DNA from: a virus
Length of the DNA: 43,749 nt
Reading direction: 5' to 3' (one strand)
Virus record (IMG/VR): IMGVR_UViG_3300030106_006157
Span: 1 to 43,749 of that record
The notes beneath the pieces were generated by a model, which worked only from the letters and a program-made list of their open reading frames with translations, ran no database searches and was not told the origin of the DNA. Shown piece by piece: positions 1 through 8,625 of this stretch (positions are counted from its first letter, which is position 1; every line of letters starts with the position of its first letter). A program made the translations under genes and the position numbers.

Positions 1-833
1 TCCAGGAGAAAAGCATAATGTTTACTACGCAAGCAATTATGACGGCTTGATTTTTGATGGCAATGCAAGTTTTGACTCCATATTCAATATAGATCTGTTC
101 GGCATTGGTGGAGGTGGAAGCACTTTAGACGATTTGTTCGGAACAATGTTTACAAGTGGAGAGTATTTCTTCAACAGTGTTCTTGACCTTGGCGCAAAGT
201 ACAGCGTTCGATTGGAACGGATTCTTAATGCGCGTGGCATCTATGTGACTGACCTTATCGACGGAAGAACTGAGCTAATCGATACGTGGTCTGATTTTGA
301 TGGAGACATCCCTGACGATACCAATGTTGAGGTTTATTTTAGAAAATCTGATTCTACGGAAACCGATGGCAGCATCATTTTCGAAGATAGCGGTTACATT
401 GAGCTTGAAGGTGACACGGTGACAACTACGGTGCAAGTCGCTGATCTTGGCGCAGGCAACAAGGCGTTTAGGTTTGACGGATCAAACATCAACAACCCAC
501 AGCAGCCTTTGGATGAAGGAAATGTCTATATCTTTGATCAATCTCATTCTAGCAACTCAGGATTTTCGTTTAGGTTTAGCGAAACGGTAAACGGAACTCA
601 CAATGGAGGTTCAGAATATACGACTGGCGTTACTGTTGTTGGTACGCCAGGCTCAGTAGGCGCTTATACACAGATCAATGTAGTCAACAACGCGCCAGGG
701 CTTTTTTATTATTGTCCCGCTCAAAACGCAATGAGTGCAACAGTCTCAACAAATGCAAGATTATGCACGGTTCGCGGCCAAGCGTGTCCAAACGTATTGC
801 AGCAGTCAACGCTTGTTTTTGATGATTGGATCC
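1..833. repeat. Left-end copy of an inexact terminal repeat within gene J
   Basis: Bases 1-833 align end to end with 42932-43749. Both copies encode the same J segment in the same frame. They differ by a net 15 nt, all in the stretch after the residues GNASFD, and by about 21 amino-acid substitutions elsewhere. Their outer edges (roughly the first 70 and last 70 bases) are essentially identical. This is what an assembler gives when it closes a circular or permuted genome across a region where two strains differ. A true tandem duplication inside J would look the same. Confidence 0.9.
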
Positions 834-1210
834 CGCTTGAAAACAACACCTACGTTGGTAGGTCTTTCCAATTCAAGGCAGTGCTATCAACAGAACACGT
901 TGATCAGACCCCGCTTGTTGATCAGCTAGGTGTCAAAGTGCAATTTGAACGTCGCACTGAAAACAGCGAAACCATTAATTCTGGATTGTCAGCATCCGGC
1001 AAAGCAGTGACTTTTAAGAACGCTTTTTACACCGATAATGACACCAAGGTCACAGTTGGAATTACAACGTTCAACATGGGTGCTGGCGATTATTACGTGA
1101 TGTCAGAACCAAGCGCGACAGGTTTCACAATTACGTTCAAAAACGGTGGTCGTGTCGTCGAAAGAAATTTCCAGTACACTGCGATAGGATTTGGCAACCA
1201 GCAGTCTTAA
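2..1210 (+). CDS. Tail tip host-specificity protein J, C-terminal part (partial at the left edge)
   Basis: The frame is open from base 2 to TAA at 1208-1210, about 402 residues. The first 277 or so residues match the end of the J gene that starts at 40209, so this is the continuation of that gene across the contig junction. An internal TTG at 47 is not a real start. The C-terminal portion is beta-rich with short Gly/Thr segments and a four-cysteine stretch (YYCPAQN...RLCTVRGQACPN), and it ends in a domain not present in the right-end copy. In lambda-type phages the distal part of J contacts the host receptor. Joined to the 5' part, J would be about 1,305-1,310 residues, somewhat longer than lambda J (1,132). 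Family membership comes from the N-terminal part and gene order. The receptor role is inference. Confidence 0.8.
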   Translation, partial: PGEKHNVYYASNYDGLIFDGNASFDSIFNIDLFGIGGGGSTLDDLFGTMFTSGEYFFNSVLDLGAKYSVRLERILNARGIYVTDLIDGRTELIDTWSDFDGDIPDDTNVEVYFRKSDSTETDGSIIFEDSGYIELEGDTVTTTVQVADLGAGNKAFRFDGSNINNPQQPLDEGNVYIFDQSHSSNSGFSFRFSETVNGTHNGGSEYTTGVTVVGTPGSVGAYTQINVVNNAPGLFYYCPAQNAMSATVSTNARLCTVRGQACPNVLQQSTLVFDDWIPLENNTYVGRSFQFKAVLSTEHVDQTPLVDQLGVKVQFERRTENSETINSGLSASGKAVTFKNAFYTDNDTKVTVGITTFNMGAGDYYVMSEPSATGFTITFKNGGRVVERNFQYTAIGFGNQQS

Positions 1211-1219
1211 GGCTTCATC

Positions 1220-2257
1220 ATGGCACAGGCGGATGGGATAGTTTCAAACGCTAGTGGTGCAGCCGTCAGGGCAGACATCAATAATCAGCTTGCTGCTGTC
1301 TTTACGAATCACAGTGGCACAAACGCTCCATCAACGACTTATGCGTATCAGTTTTGGGCAGACACGACAAACGCTCAGCTAAAGATCCGAAATAGCGGCA
1401 ACTCAGCGTGGATAACGCTTCGAGGGTTGGATGGATCTTTTAACGTTAGTGATGGAACGGTTTCTGCCCCAAGCCTAAATTTCGCCTCAGACACAAACAC
1501 AGGCTTCTACAAAGCGGCATCGGATACTATTGGCGTCTCATGCGGTGGCGTTAAACGCTTTACTGTTGGTGGAGCGCTTGTAACTGATGACGGCGGCCCA
1601 TCTTTGCTATGGAAAACTGATGTCAATCCAATTGGTAGCTCGCTTGAAGCGGCGGAAGGACTACAGATCACCCAGCGCGGTAAGTTAAATATTGGTCAGT
1701 TTGGCGCTGTTTGCGCAGTTCTAAATAGAAATAGTGATGACGGGAAGCTAATGGCCTTCCGTCAAGCTTCGACGGAAGAAGGCAGCATCTCTGTTAGTGG
1801 AACAACTGTCAGCTTGAATGGCGGACACCTTGCGCGTTATTCACAGCTACCAAGCAATGGCGCTCGTACTGAAATTTTGCGCGGCACGGTATTGACTAAC
1901 CTTGATGAAATGTGCGAATGGGGTAGCGAAGACAATGAGCAGTTAAACCGAATGCAGATTTCAAGCGTTGAAGGTGATGTCAACGTTTCTGGCGTTTTTC
2001 AAGATTGGGATAATGACGATGAGACATATACAAAAGACTTCTATTGTGCAATGACTGGTGACTTTATTATCCGCATCGCTAAAAGCACGACCGTGGCTCG
2101 CGGGGATTTGTTGATGTCAGCTGGTGATGGAACGGCAAAACCTCAAGACGACGACATTGTGCGTAGCAAGACGATTGCGAAAGTTACGAGCACAGCAACT
2201 GCAGTCACCTATTCAGACGGCAGCTACTGTGTCCCTTGCGTCCTAATGGCTTGTTGA
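1220..2257 (+). CDS. Tail-fibre-like structural protein
   Basis: This 345-residue protein begins 9 nt after J. Residues about 82-100 carry the module SAPSLNF.SDTNTGFYKAA followed by DTIGVSCGGVKRF, a tail-fibre signature repeated in the next two genes. The C-terminal half (GDFIIRIAKSTTVARGDLLMSAGDGTAKPQ, then a Cys-rich end VPCVLMAC) resembles the tip of marine phage fibres. Position directly after J and tight spacing (1 nt to the next gene) indicate one late operon. The likely role is a side or tip fibre in host recognition. The exact attachment point cannot be read from sequence. Confidence 0.7.
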   Translation: MAQADGIVSNASGAAVRADINNQLAAVFTNHSGTNAPSTTYAYQFWADTTNAQLKIRNSGNSAWITLRGLDGSFNVSDGTVSAPSLNFASDTNTGFYKAASDTIGVSCGGVKRFTVGGALVTDDGGPSLLWKTDVNPIGSSLEAAEGLQITQRGKLNIGQFGAVCAVLNRNSDDGKLMAFRQASTEEGSISVSGTTVSLNGGHLARYSQLPSNGARTEILRGTVLTNLDEMCEWGSEDNEQLNRMQISSVEGDVNVSGVFQDWDNDDETYTKDFYCAMTGDFIIRIAKSTTVARGDLLMSAGDGTAKPQDDDIVRSKTIAKVTSTATAVTYSDGSYCVPCVLMAC

Positions 2258-2258
2258 G

Positions 2259-3356
2259 ATGAGCAGCAGAAAAATTTCACAGCTTGCTGAACTGACCGCA
2301 CCAGACGTTGGTGACACCTTTGTCGTTGTTGATGCTAGTGAATCCGCAAGCGCCGCTAAAAACAAACAGATTTCGTTTCAAACAATTCATAAAGCAGCGC
2401 CTGATGGAACCGCTTCTGCGCCTGCAATTAGCTTTTTAAGCGATTCGAGCGTGACCGGCTTTTACCGTAGTGCTGCCAATGAAATTGGAATTACTGCAAA
2501 CAGCAGCTACGTTGCCAAATTTACAACAACTGGATTTCAGCTAGGCACTGGAACGGCAGCAGCACAACTGCATCTGTTTAGCACCGATACGACTGACCAA
2601 GTCATTATTGAGAACACGGACGCTGGTTTAGATACAGCTCCTGATGTTGTGCTGTATCGCAACTCAGCTTCACCTGCTGCCAACGATAATCTTGCCAACC
2701 TTGAGTTTCGCGGCAGGAATGCTGCAAGCCAAGACGTTGCCTATTGCCAGATTTCTGCGCAGTTGGCTGATGCTACTGATGGCAGCGAGGATGGCAGCCT
2801 TCAGTTGATGGCGATGGCTGGTGGGTCAACTGCAGCGCGAATTACGGTCAAAAGCGACAGGGTCGGCATTAACGAAAACGCTCCAGAGCATCCGCTGCAT
2901 ATTACGGAATCCGTTGAAAACACTGGCTTGTTTATCGAGTCAGCTGAAGCCGTTGCTGTTAGCGCTGCTGACATCACGCTGTATCACCATCGCGGATTAA
3001 GCGTTGCAGGGCAAGACAACGATGTCTTGAGCAGCATCAATTTTCAAGGAAACAATGATGCGTCAACGCCTGAGCAGATTCTGTTCAGCAAGATTGAGTC
3101 AACGATTCTCGATGCAAGCGACACTACAGAAGACGGCAAGCTTGACTTTAAAGTCCAGTCTGCTGGAACGTTAACAAGCATGGCGGCAATCACTGCTGCC
3201 AATGTGACGCTTGCTGCAAGACCAGTTATTCCAACACATACGCCGTCTTCAGCAACAGCGACAGGAACAGCAGGCGAAATTGCGTGGGATGCAAACTACC
3301 TTTATGTCTGCGTGGCTTCTAATACGTGGAAGCGCGTTGCAATTGCCACTTGGTAG
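2259..3356 (+). CDS. Tail-fibre-like structural protein
   Basis: This is a 365-residue protein starting 1 nt after the previous stop. The N-terminus (KISQLAELTAPDVGDTFVVVD) is the same anchor-like module that opens the next gene (KLTELTAYTSPVSTDVLPIVD), so the two are likely paralogues joined to the same baseplate part. Residues about 52-75 hold SAPAISF.SDSSVTGFYRSA. The middle contains two repeated segments of the type VII/FIEN-EA..A.DI.LYR/HR..S.AG.DN.L..I.F.G.N, suggesting an internal duplication. There is no S74 chaperone at the C-terminus. Function as a fibre is inferred from modules and position. Confidence 0.7.
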   Translation: MSSRKISQLAELTAPDVGDTFVVVDASESASAAKNKQISFQTIHKAAPDGTASAPAISFLSDSSVTGFYRSAANEIGITANSSYVAKFTTTGFQLGTGTAAAQLHLFSTDTTDQVIIENTDAGLDTAPDVVLYRNSASPAANDNLANLEFRGRNAASQDVAYCQISAQLADATDGSEDGSLQLMAMAGGSTAARITVKSDRVGINENAPEHPLHITESVENTGLFIESAEAVAVSAADITLYHHRGLSVAGQDNDVLSSINFQGNNDASTPEQILFSKIESTILDASDTTEDGKLDFKVQSAGTLTSMAAITAANVTLAARPVIPTHTPSSATATGTAGEIAWDANYLYVCVASNTWKRVAIATW

Positions 3357-3397
3357 CAGGAGCTAAGATTGGGCTAGCAAAAGCAGCCTAGGGTGTC

Positions 3398-6300
3398 ATG
3401 GCAAACGTCAAGCTAACTGAGCTGACGGCTTATACAAGTCCGGTCAGTACAGACGTTTTGCCGATTGTTGACCTCGTCAATAATCAGACTAAGAAAGTAA
3501 CGGTTGCGGATTTATTGAAAAGGTTTGGCGCTGGGACGGCGTCAGCGCCATCTTTTTCTTTTAGCGGTGATATTGATACAGGCATTTATAGCCCTGGGGC
3601 AAATCAATTTGCGGTTACAACTGGCGGCACGCAAAGGCTTCTGATCGATGCGTCTGGAAATACGACGGTCCAAGGAAATTTAACTGTTAATGGAACGACT
3701 ACAACGGTTGAGAGCAATACGCTTTCGGTCAAGGATAAGAACATTGAGATTGCGGTTGTTTCAACGCCAACGGATACGACTGCTGATGGCGGCGGAATCA
3801 CTGTCAAGGGTGCTAGTGATAAAACGATCAACTGGGTGCAAAGCACTGGTTGCTGGACGTTAAATCAGCCAACAAATTTTAACAACCATGTTCGGATTGA
3901 CTCAAGCGGTCGCGTGGGGATGGGCACTGATTCCCCAGGATCGTATAACGCTAGCGCCGACAATTTAGTCGTACAAAATGATGGCGGCACTGGCTCTGCG
4001 GGAATAACTGTTCGCGCAGGAACTGGAGCGCAAAGCACAATATATTTTGCTGATGGAACCGGAGCAAGTGATGCTATTAGGGGTTATGTTCAATACTTCC
4101 ATAATGGTGATTTCTTGCGGTTTGGTACAGACGCTAATGAAAGGCTCAGAATAACTAGCGATGGCAAGATGTTATTAGGCCTGACCACTGCCATCGGCAC
4201 CGATGGCTTACAAAATGGTGGCAGTGGAAATGCTGGAAATGGTGCTTTTTATAGGTTTGATGCCAACGATAGTGGACCTTTCTTGCAACTTGCTAAATCT
4301 AGAAATGGAACAGTAGGTGGAAACACTGTTGTGCAAAGTGGCGATGAACTTGGAACAATTAATTTTCAAGGCGCTGATGGCACTGATTATCACTCAGGCG
4401 CAAGAATTGCAGCATTTGTAGATGGTACTCCTGGAAATAATGACATGCCTGGCAGGCTTGTATTTTCCACTACTAATGATGGCGCGTCATCGCCAACGGA
4501 GAAACTTCGTATAACTAGCGATGGAAAATTAGGGGTGGGGACGGTAAGTCCAGCCTCAAATTTAGATTTTGGTGTCACATCAAACAATGCATCTATTATT
4601 AATCTAAGAAGAAATGTTGGCGGCGGAACTACTAGTGTAGTTTCTCTTGGCGTTAATGCAGAATATGGTGCAAGAATTGCTGGACCTTCAGATGCAACTG
4701 CTCCAGTTTCTTTTGGAACTATTTCTACAAGTGATGGTACTACTTTTTCGGAGAAAGTCAGAATAACTAGCGCTGGAAATGTCGGCATAGGCAATTCGGC
4801 TCCAGGAGCTAAATTACAAATTGAGAGCACATCTGATCAATTAAAACTCACTTACCCTAGTATTGCTTCGTATATCCATGAAGTACATTCTAATGGTGAT
4901 TATTCAATTGCAAAGGACAGTAGTGAAAGACTTAGAATCGACAGTTCAGGTCGATTGCTATTAAGCGGTGGCTCTGATGTACGAATGGAACTTGGCACTA
5001 ATGGTACTACTGGAACAAATGATCGTAATCATCTTAGAGCTGATGGTGATAATTTAAAATACAATACTTGTGATACTGGAAATCATATTTTTGAAATTAA
5101 CGGAAGCGAAAAAGTACGTTATGACGCATCGGGTAACGTAACTATTGGACCGTATATGACCTCGCCTTACGTGAAAGGAATGAGGTTGTTTCCAGATAAT
5201 AGCGGCCGCTCAGCCATAGTTTTGAACGGCACTGGCACCGATCACACAGCGTTAGGTGTCTATGACGGCAACTCAAGCAGCTACAAACTTAAACTTCAGC
5301 ATAACGGCAGCGCTACTTTCGGACCATTTAACAACGCTTCAGCTAGTGGATATGGTGCAAAAATCAATATAACGGCAAATGCGGCGCAAATACGTGCTCA
5401 AATTCAAAGCACTGGCAGTGGAGTTACTGATCTATTTAGCGGCTTCTATGGCGCCACTCAAACCTCTTTTGTACTAGCTAATGGTGGAGCATATTTTGCT
5501 GGAAATATTGGGGTTGGAACCACCAGCCCGACTAGCGCTCTTACCATAAATAGCGCCACTAATGCTTACATGGTACAAAATAGAACTAATTGTTCATCAA
5601 TAATTGGACCTGCTGGTGTCAACGCAAGCGATGGTGTTTTATTTGGAACATCAACAAATAGTCCTTTTATTTTTTGGGTAAATAACAGTGAAAAAGGTCG
5701 GGTAGATACAAGTGGTCGGTTTGGGGTCAATAATTCAAGCCCTTCAGTTAATTTAGAGGTTGGAGCTAATGATGACGATGTTGCTGCTATTTGTGTCCGT
5801 TATTCAACAGTGCCTGGATACATCACTAACTCTTTTGATGGTTCTCTTGGGCTAACGACGATTTCAAATAATACACGTAATACGTCTGATGCTTCATCTT
5901 CCTGGTCAAGTTTTCAGAATGCAGGCTATTCAAGCGCTGCTATTCAACTAACGAGCTCTAACGCTTCTGAATCTACAATTAGGTTCATGACGGCATCAAC
6001 AAGTAATACTGTTCCGTCAGAGAAAATGAGGATAAATGGAGGTGGTGCGATGCAAATGGGTGATCCATCCACAAGCGGTAATGGTGGGTGGAGTGTTTTT
6101 GCCTCGGACTCTGGCACTGACAACCAGCGTGGCAGGATGATTTTTTATGCAAAGTCTACTTCTGGTAATACGCAAGAAATTATTCAGATATATCAGGGTA
6201 CAACAGAAAGGCTAAGGATACGTGCTGACGGCGGTGTTTATAACTCCACCGATACCTTCGGTGCTCTTTCTGACGCGAAATTAAAAGAAAATATTGTAGA

Positions 6301-6589
6301 TGCTTCTTCTCAATGGTCTGATATCAAAGCTCTTCAAGTTCGTAACTTTAACCTTATTGAAGGACAAACACACACTCAAATTGGTCTTATCGCCCAAGAA
6401 GTTGAAACTGTATCACCTGGCCTTGTTTCTGACCAGCCTGATAAAGATGAAGACGGTAACGATCTCGGAACCGTCACCAAAGCGGTTAAGTATTCTGTGC
6501 TTTATATGAAGGCTGTTAAGGCACTTCAAGAAGCAATGGCACGTATCGAAACCCTAGAAACAAAAGTCGCCCAACTTGAGGCTGGCTAA
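3398..6589 (+). CDS. Long tail fibre with C-terminal S74 intramolecular chaperone
   Basis: At 1,063 residues this is the largest fibre. The N-terminus is the anchor module (KLTELTAYTSPVSTDVLPIVD), followed by SAPSFSFSGDIDTGIYSPG at about 48-66. The shaft carries at least eight copies of a short repeat of the form E[RK][LVM]R[IY]..[DS]G...[IV]G, typical of trimeric marine phage fibres. The end is a Peptidase_S74 / endosialidase chaperone: LSDAKLKENI with Ser958, a glycine-poor core (QIGLIAQEVE) and a C-terminal coiled coil (ALQEAMARIETLETKVAQLE). In this family the chaperone trimerises the fibre and cuts itself off at the Ser-Asp site, here releasing about 106 residues. A terminator follows directly. 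Confidence 0.85.
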   Translation: MANVKLTELTAYTSPVSTDVLPIVDLVNNQTKKVTVADLLKRFGAGTASAPSFSFSGDIDTGIYSPGANQFAVTTGGTQRLLIDASGNTTVQGNLTVNGTTTTVESNTLSVKDKNIEIAVVSTPTDTTADGGGITVKGASDKTINWVQSTGCWTLNQPTNFNNHVRIDSSGRVGMGTDSPGSYNASADNLVVQNDGGTGSAGITVRAGTGAQSTIYFADGTGASDAIRGYVQYFHNGDFLRFGTDANERLRITSDGKMLLGLTTAIGTDGLQNGGSGNAGNGAFYRFDANDSGPFLQLAKSRNGTVGGNTVVQSGDELGTINFQGADGTDYHSGARIAAFVDGTPGNNDMPGRLVFSTTNDGASSPTEKLRITSDGKLGVGTVSPASNLDFGVTSNNASIINLRRNVGGGTTSVVSLGVNAEYGARIAGPSDATAPVSFGTISTSDGTTFSEKVRITSAGNVGIGNSAPGAKLQIESTSDQLKLTYPSIASYIHEVHSNGDYSIAKDSSERLRIDSSGRLLLSGGSDVRMELGTNGTTGTNDRNHLRADGDNLKYNTCDTGNHIFEINGSEKVRYDASGNVTIGPYMTSPYVKGMRLFPDNSGRSAIVLNGTGTDHTALGVYDGNSSSYKLKLQHNGSATFGPFNNASASGYGAKINITANAAQIRAQIQSTGSGVTDLFSGFYGATQTSFVLANGGAYFAGNIGVGTTSPTSALTINSATNAYMVQNRTNCSSIIGPAGVNASDGVLFGTSTNSPFIFWVNNSEKGRVDTSGRFGVNNSSPSVNLEVGANDDDVAAICVRYSTVPGYITNSFDGSLGLTTISNNTRNTSDASSSWSSFQNAGYSSAAIQLTSSNASESTIRFMTASTSNTVPSEKMRINGGGAMQMGDPSTSGNGGWSVFASDSGTDNQRGRMIFYAKSTSGNTQEIIQIYQGTTERLRIRADGGVYNSTDTFGALSDAKLKENIVDASSQWSDIKALQVRNFNLIEGQTHTQIGLIAQEVETVSPGLVSDQPDKDEDGNDLGTVTKAVKYSVLYMKAVKALQEAMARIETLETKVAQLEAG

Positions 6590-6599
6590 GCGGCAACCC

Positions 6600-6625
6600 G
6601 CCCTGTGGCAACGCAGGGCTTTTCT
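6600..6625 (+). terminator. Rho-independent terminator after the tail fibre
   Basis: GCCCTG and CAGGGC arms (6600-6605, 6614-6619) enclose an 8-nt loop and are followed by TTTTCT. It lies 11 nt after the fibre stop codon and closes the fibre transcript. Confidence 0.8.
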
Positions 6626-6654
6626 CGTACACTATCATTAAGGAATTTTTTCTT

Positions 6655-6978
6655 ATGGCTAACACCTACACATGGAACGTCGGTCAATGTGACCGCACCC
6701 TTTCAGATGGCATGATTATAACGCTCCATTACACCGTGTCTGCTGTGACTGAAGACGGTGTGTATTCTGCTGGAGCGTATGGTTCAGTTGGCCTTGAGGC
6801 TGCTGAAGCCGACAGCATGATTGCTTATGACAAGGTCACTGAAGAGCAGGCTGTCATCTGGGCAAAATCGGCCATTGGTGGCGATGACAAGGTTGCAGAA
6901 ATCCATGCTGCTCTTGATGCGCAATTGACAGAAAAGCGCACTCCAACCACTGGTGCTGGAACACCCTGGTCTGCCTAA
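6655..6978 (+). CDS. Small phage protein of unknown function (DUF7936-like)
   Basis: This 107-residue protein has an N-terminal beta-strand segment (TYTWNVGQCDRTLSDGMIITLHYTVSAVTEDGVYSAGAYG) and a helical C-terminal half. The layout resembles short phage proteins grouped as DUF7936, from memory and without a search. A purine-rich AAGGAA sits 10-15 nt upstream of the ATG. It follows a terminator, so it probably has its own promoter in 6626-6650, although no convincing boxes were found. Its stop overlaps the next start (TAATG). No enzymatic motif is visible, and the product may be a minor virion or tail-associated protein. Confidence 0.65.
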   Translation: MANTYTWNVGQCDRTLSDGMIITLHYTVSAVTEDGVYSAGAYGSVGLEAAEADSMIAYDKVTEEQAVIWAKSAIGGDDKVAEIHAALDAQLTEKRTPTTGAGTPWSA

Positions 6979-7169
6979 TGCAACGTCCTGATCCAATGAT
7001 TCCGTGCAAGCCTGGTGCGGAAGACTTACCTGCCATGCGTAATCGGGCTGCATGGCTTGAGGAATTGTTCTTCCTTGACGGTCGCGATCGAAAAGACCAT
7101 CCACAATGTGGCTTGTTTACTGGTCTTGCTGAAAAGTACAGAACCCTGCAGTCCACTGATGGCTACTAA
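6978..7169 (+). CDS. Small protein of unknown function
   Basis: Sixty-three residues, translationally coupled to the gene before (TAATG, one-base overlap) and the gene after (TAATG again). The sequence opens PDPMIPCKPGAEDL and continues with a helical segment ending FFLDGRDRKDHPQCGLFTGLAEKY. It is soluble and mildly charged, with Cys residues at 10 and 45. It is not recognised. The double coupling within a three-gene run and the absence of low-complexity bias support real coding. Confidence 0.6.
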   Translation: MQRPDPMIPCKPGAEDLPAMRNRAAWLEELFFLDGRDRKDHPQCGLFTGLAEKYRTLQSTDGY

Positions 7170-7294
7170 TGGCTAAGACAGTTGGCGGTCAGCTTTTTGT
7201 TGTTAGCAAACCAAAAAAGACCAAACAAGGAAATGGCCAGCAATCGCGTCCCAAAAGAGACAAAAAAGCCTACCGTGGTCAAGGAAAACGTTAA
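7169..7294 (+). CDS. Very small basic protein (41 aa)
   Basis: This ATG overlaps the preceding TAA as TAATG and opens a 41-residue frame ending at TAA 7292-7294. The product is strongly basic: MAKTVGGQLFVVSKPKK, then TKQGNGQQSRPKRDKKAYRGQGKR. The KQGNG..SRPK....YRGQG.R pattern resembles tiny basic proteins seen in cyanophages and T4-like marine phages. That is recalled rather than searched. It may bind nucleic acid, but that is inference. Confidence 0.55.
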   Translation: MAKTVGGQLFVVSKPKKTKQGNGQQSRPKRDKKAYRGQGKR

Positions 7295-7305
7295 TCACTC
7301 TTCCG

Positions 7306-7674
7306 ATGATCAAGTCTCTGATTGCGAGTGGTGTCGCCGTATGCGCCAGTGCGCTGGGCACAGCTGCTCTCGCCGCTCCGACTTTTTACTTCAACCCTGA
7401 ATTCAATGGTGCGACTTATGACAGCGAGTATCTTGGCGGAACTTTGACGCTTGATCTAGGGATCAAAGGCGGAGAAGGCCCTTACAGCTATTACATCCAA
7501 GGCGGTCCTGCTTATGTCATGCCAGATGGCGAGGATGGCGAGATTGAATTCGCTGGGAAATTTGGTGGAGCAGTGCAGGCAAACGACAAAGTCAGTGCCT
7601 ATGCAGAACTCAGCGGTATTTCTGGGGAAGAGTTTGGCTGGGGTTCCAAGCTTGGTGTTGTTTACGATTTCTGA
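7306..7674 (+). CDS. Exported protein with signal peptide, beta-barrel-like
   Basis: This 122-residue protein has a clear signal peptide (basic MIKS, hydrophobic core, probable cleavage after ALGTAALA at residue 23-24). The mature part alternates polar and aromatic residues in short strands and ends GSKLGVVYDF. A terminal Phe after alternating residues is typical of outer-membrane beta strands. It begins 11 nt after the preceding small gene and is followed by a strong terminator. It could insert into the host envelope or sit on the virion surface. No family was recognised, so the export is well supported and the role is open. Confidence 0.7.
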   Translation: MIKSLIASGVAVCASALGTAALAAPTFYFNPEFNGATYDSEYLGGTLTLDLGIKGGEGPYSYYIQGGPAYVMPDGEDGEIEFAGKFGGAVQANDKVSAYAELSGISGEEFGWGSKLGVVYDF

Positions 7675-7698
7675 GCTAACCTAAAGTTGGTCGTAAGG

Positions 7699-7735
7699 CC
7701 CTTCTCCTTCTCACACGGGAGAAGGGTTTTCTTTT
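7699..7735 (+). terminator. Rho-independent terminator
   Basis: Perfect 9-bp arms CCCTTCTCC (7699-7707) and GGAGAAGGG (7718-7726) are followed by TTTTCTTTT. It ends the 6655-7674 block. Confidence 0.9.
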
Positions 7736-7745
7736 ATGAGGGATC

Positions 7746-7988
7746 ATGCAAAAGGCTTTCAACGTTATGGCAGCGGCAGCGTTCGCTATGTCTGGCGGCA
7801 TGGTTGTAGGCACCGTTATGCTCTATACCCGCATCCCATCACTGACCAAGTATTACATCAATGAGTTAAAGCTAGAGCTAACAGAAATGGTGCTTGAGAT
7901 GGTGCCAGCACAGATTGAAAAGGCTGTGCCAGACTTGCCAACAGAGACTGGTCTTCCTATTCCGTCGCAGCTTGACTTTTTTAAGTGA
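7746..7988 (+). CDS. Small single-pass membrane protein
   Basis: Eighty residues with one N-terminal transmembrane helix (about residues 7-28, AAAAFAMSGGMVVGTVML) followed by an amphipathic helix and a proline-rich tail ending LDFFK. It begins 11 nt after the terminator. Its stop overlaps the next gene's GTG start as GTGA. It could be a membrane-active accessory protein, and a role in lysis or superinfection control is only a guess. Confidence 0.6.
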   Translation: MQKAFNVMAAAAFAMSGGMVVGTVMLYTRIPSLTKYYINELKLELTEMVLEMVPAQIEKAVPDLPTETGLPIPSQLDFFK

Positions 7989-8206
7989 TCGACAAAGCTA
8001 TTGCCATGCTGCAAGAGAAACATCCTTGGATGACTTACGCAGAAGGCTTTGCTTTGATGATGGACGCTTACAACCGCTTTTTGCCATATAACAACAAATT
8101 TTGCGCAACCAAGACTTTGATTGGAATTAGTTTTGGGATCTTTTTGCGTGAAGACCGAAAGCAGCTCATGAATCGCCTGGCTGTGATTCAAGAGTGGCAA
8201 CGTTAA
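7985..8206 (+). CDS. Small protein of unknown function, GTG start
   Basis: Seventy-three residues starting at GTG 7985 in a four-base GTGA overlap with the membrane protein before it, so translation is coupled. The sequence is helical (AMLQEKHPWMTYAEGFALMMDAYNRFL) with a short hydrophobic stretch (TLIGISFGIFL) and a basic C-terminus. It is not recognised. It ends just before a hairpin that could stop transcription in both directions. Confidence 0.55.
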   Translation: MIDKAIAMLQEKHPWMTYAEGFALMMDAYNRFLPYNNKFCATKTLIGISFGIFLREDRKQLMNRLAVIQEWQR

Positions 8207-8210
8207 CACA

Positions 8211-8236
8211 AGAAAACCCCGCCATGGCACGGGGTT
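8211..8236 (-). terminator. Terminator for the leftward gene at 8311-8625, possibly bidirectional
   Basis: Arms AACCCCG (8215-8221) and CGGGGTT (8230-8236) flank an 8-nt loop. Read leftward, the hairpin is followed by TTCTTGTG, a fair U-rich tail. Read rightward the tail is poor. Confidence 0.6.
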
Positions 8237-8310
8237 CTCAAGATACGCAGTGACGGACTCCGGTCGCAGCGGTGGTCGATGTGCGTACGCCATTTATAGC
8301 ACAGGAGCGC

Positions 8311-8625
8311 TCAAGCCACCATCTTGGTGTTAGCTGTTGGATCGTCATCATGTGCTTCTGGTCCAAAACCTTCATTCTTAATTACAGCCATGTCAAGTTC
8401 TGGCGTGGCTGCATCTGGTTTTTGATCAAACGACGCAAGCCAGTCACGTAACGCTTGACCTGTTGGCGTTGAAGCTGGCCACTTTACAAATTTGAGCAGT
8501 GTTTTCTGGTCCGCAAACAGCTTTGATGTCTTGCCACATAAAACGGCATAAACAACAGGCGGCCCTTCTCTCATACGATTACGTTCAATCCAAAGCTGGC
8601 CAGTTGTAAAGCGATCTGATTTCAT
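8311..8625 (-). CDS. Small soluble protein of unknown function
   Basis: One hundred and four residues on the minus strand, surrounded by plus genes. Features include FTTGQLWIERNRMREGPPVVYAVLCGKTSKLFA and a Pro/Asp-rich C-terminal tail. Its ATG (8623-8625) shares two bases with the ATG of the divergent plus gene at 8624, so both starts sit in one CATG. An internal Met at residue 18 (start 8574) would leave room for a promoter, but neither start has a clear ribosome site. The terminator at 8211-8236 supports it as a monocistronic leftward unit. Function is unknown. Confidence 0.55.
   Translation of the reverse strand: MKSDRFTTGQLWIERNRMREGPPVVYAVLCGKTSKLFADQKTLLKFVKWPASTPTGQALRDWLASFDQKPDAATPELDMAVIKNEGFGPEAHDDDPTANTKMVA

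Noticed and set aside
37-240. Minus-strand frame over the start of J (and its twin at 42968-43156)
   Set aside because: Antisense to a long conserved J frame. It repeats at both ends only because J does.
4390-4830. 146-residue minus-strand frame inside the long tail fibre
   Set aside because: It is the reverse complement of Gly/Thr-rich fibre coding sequence, with no start context and no separate compositional signal.
6784-7156. Overlapping minus-strand frames over 6655-7169
   Set aside because: They lie antisense to the three coupled plus genes, which show stop-start overlaps and conserved patterns.
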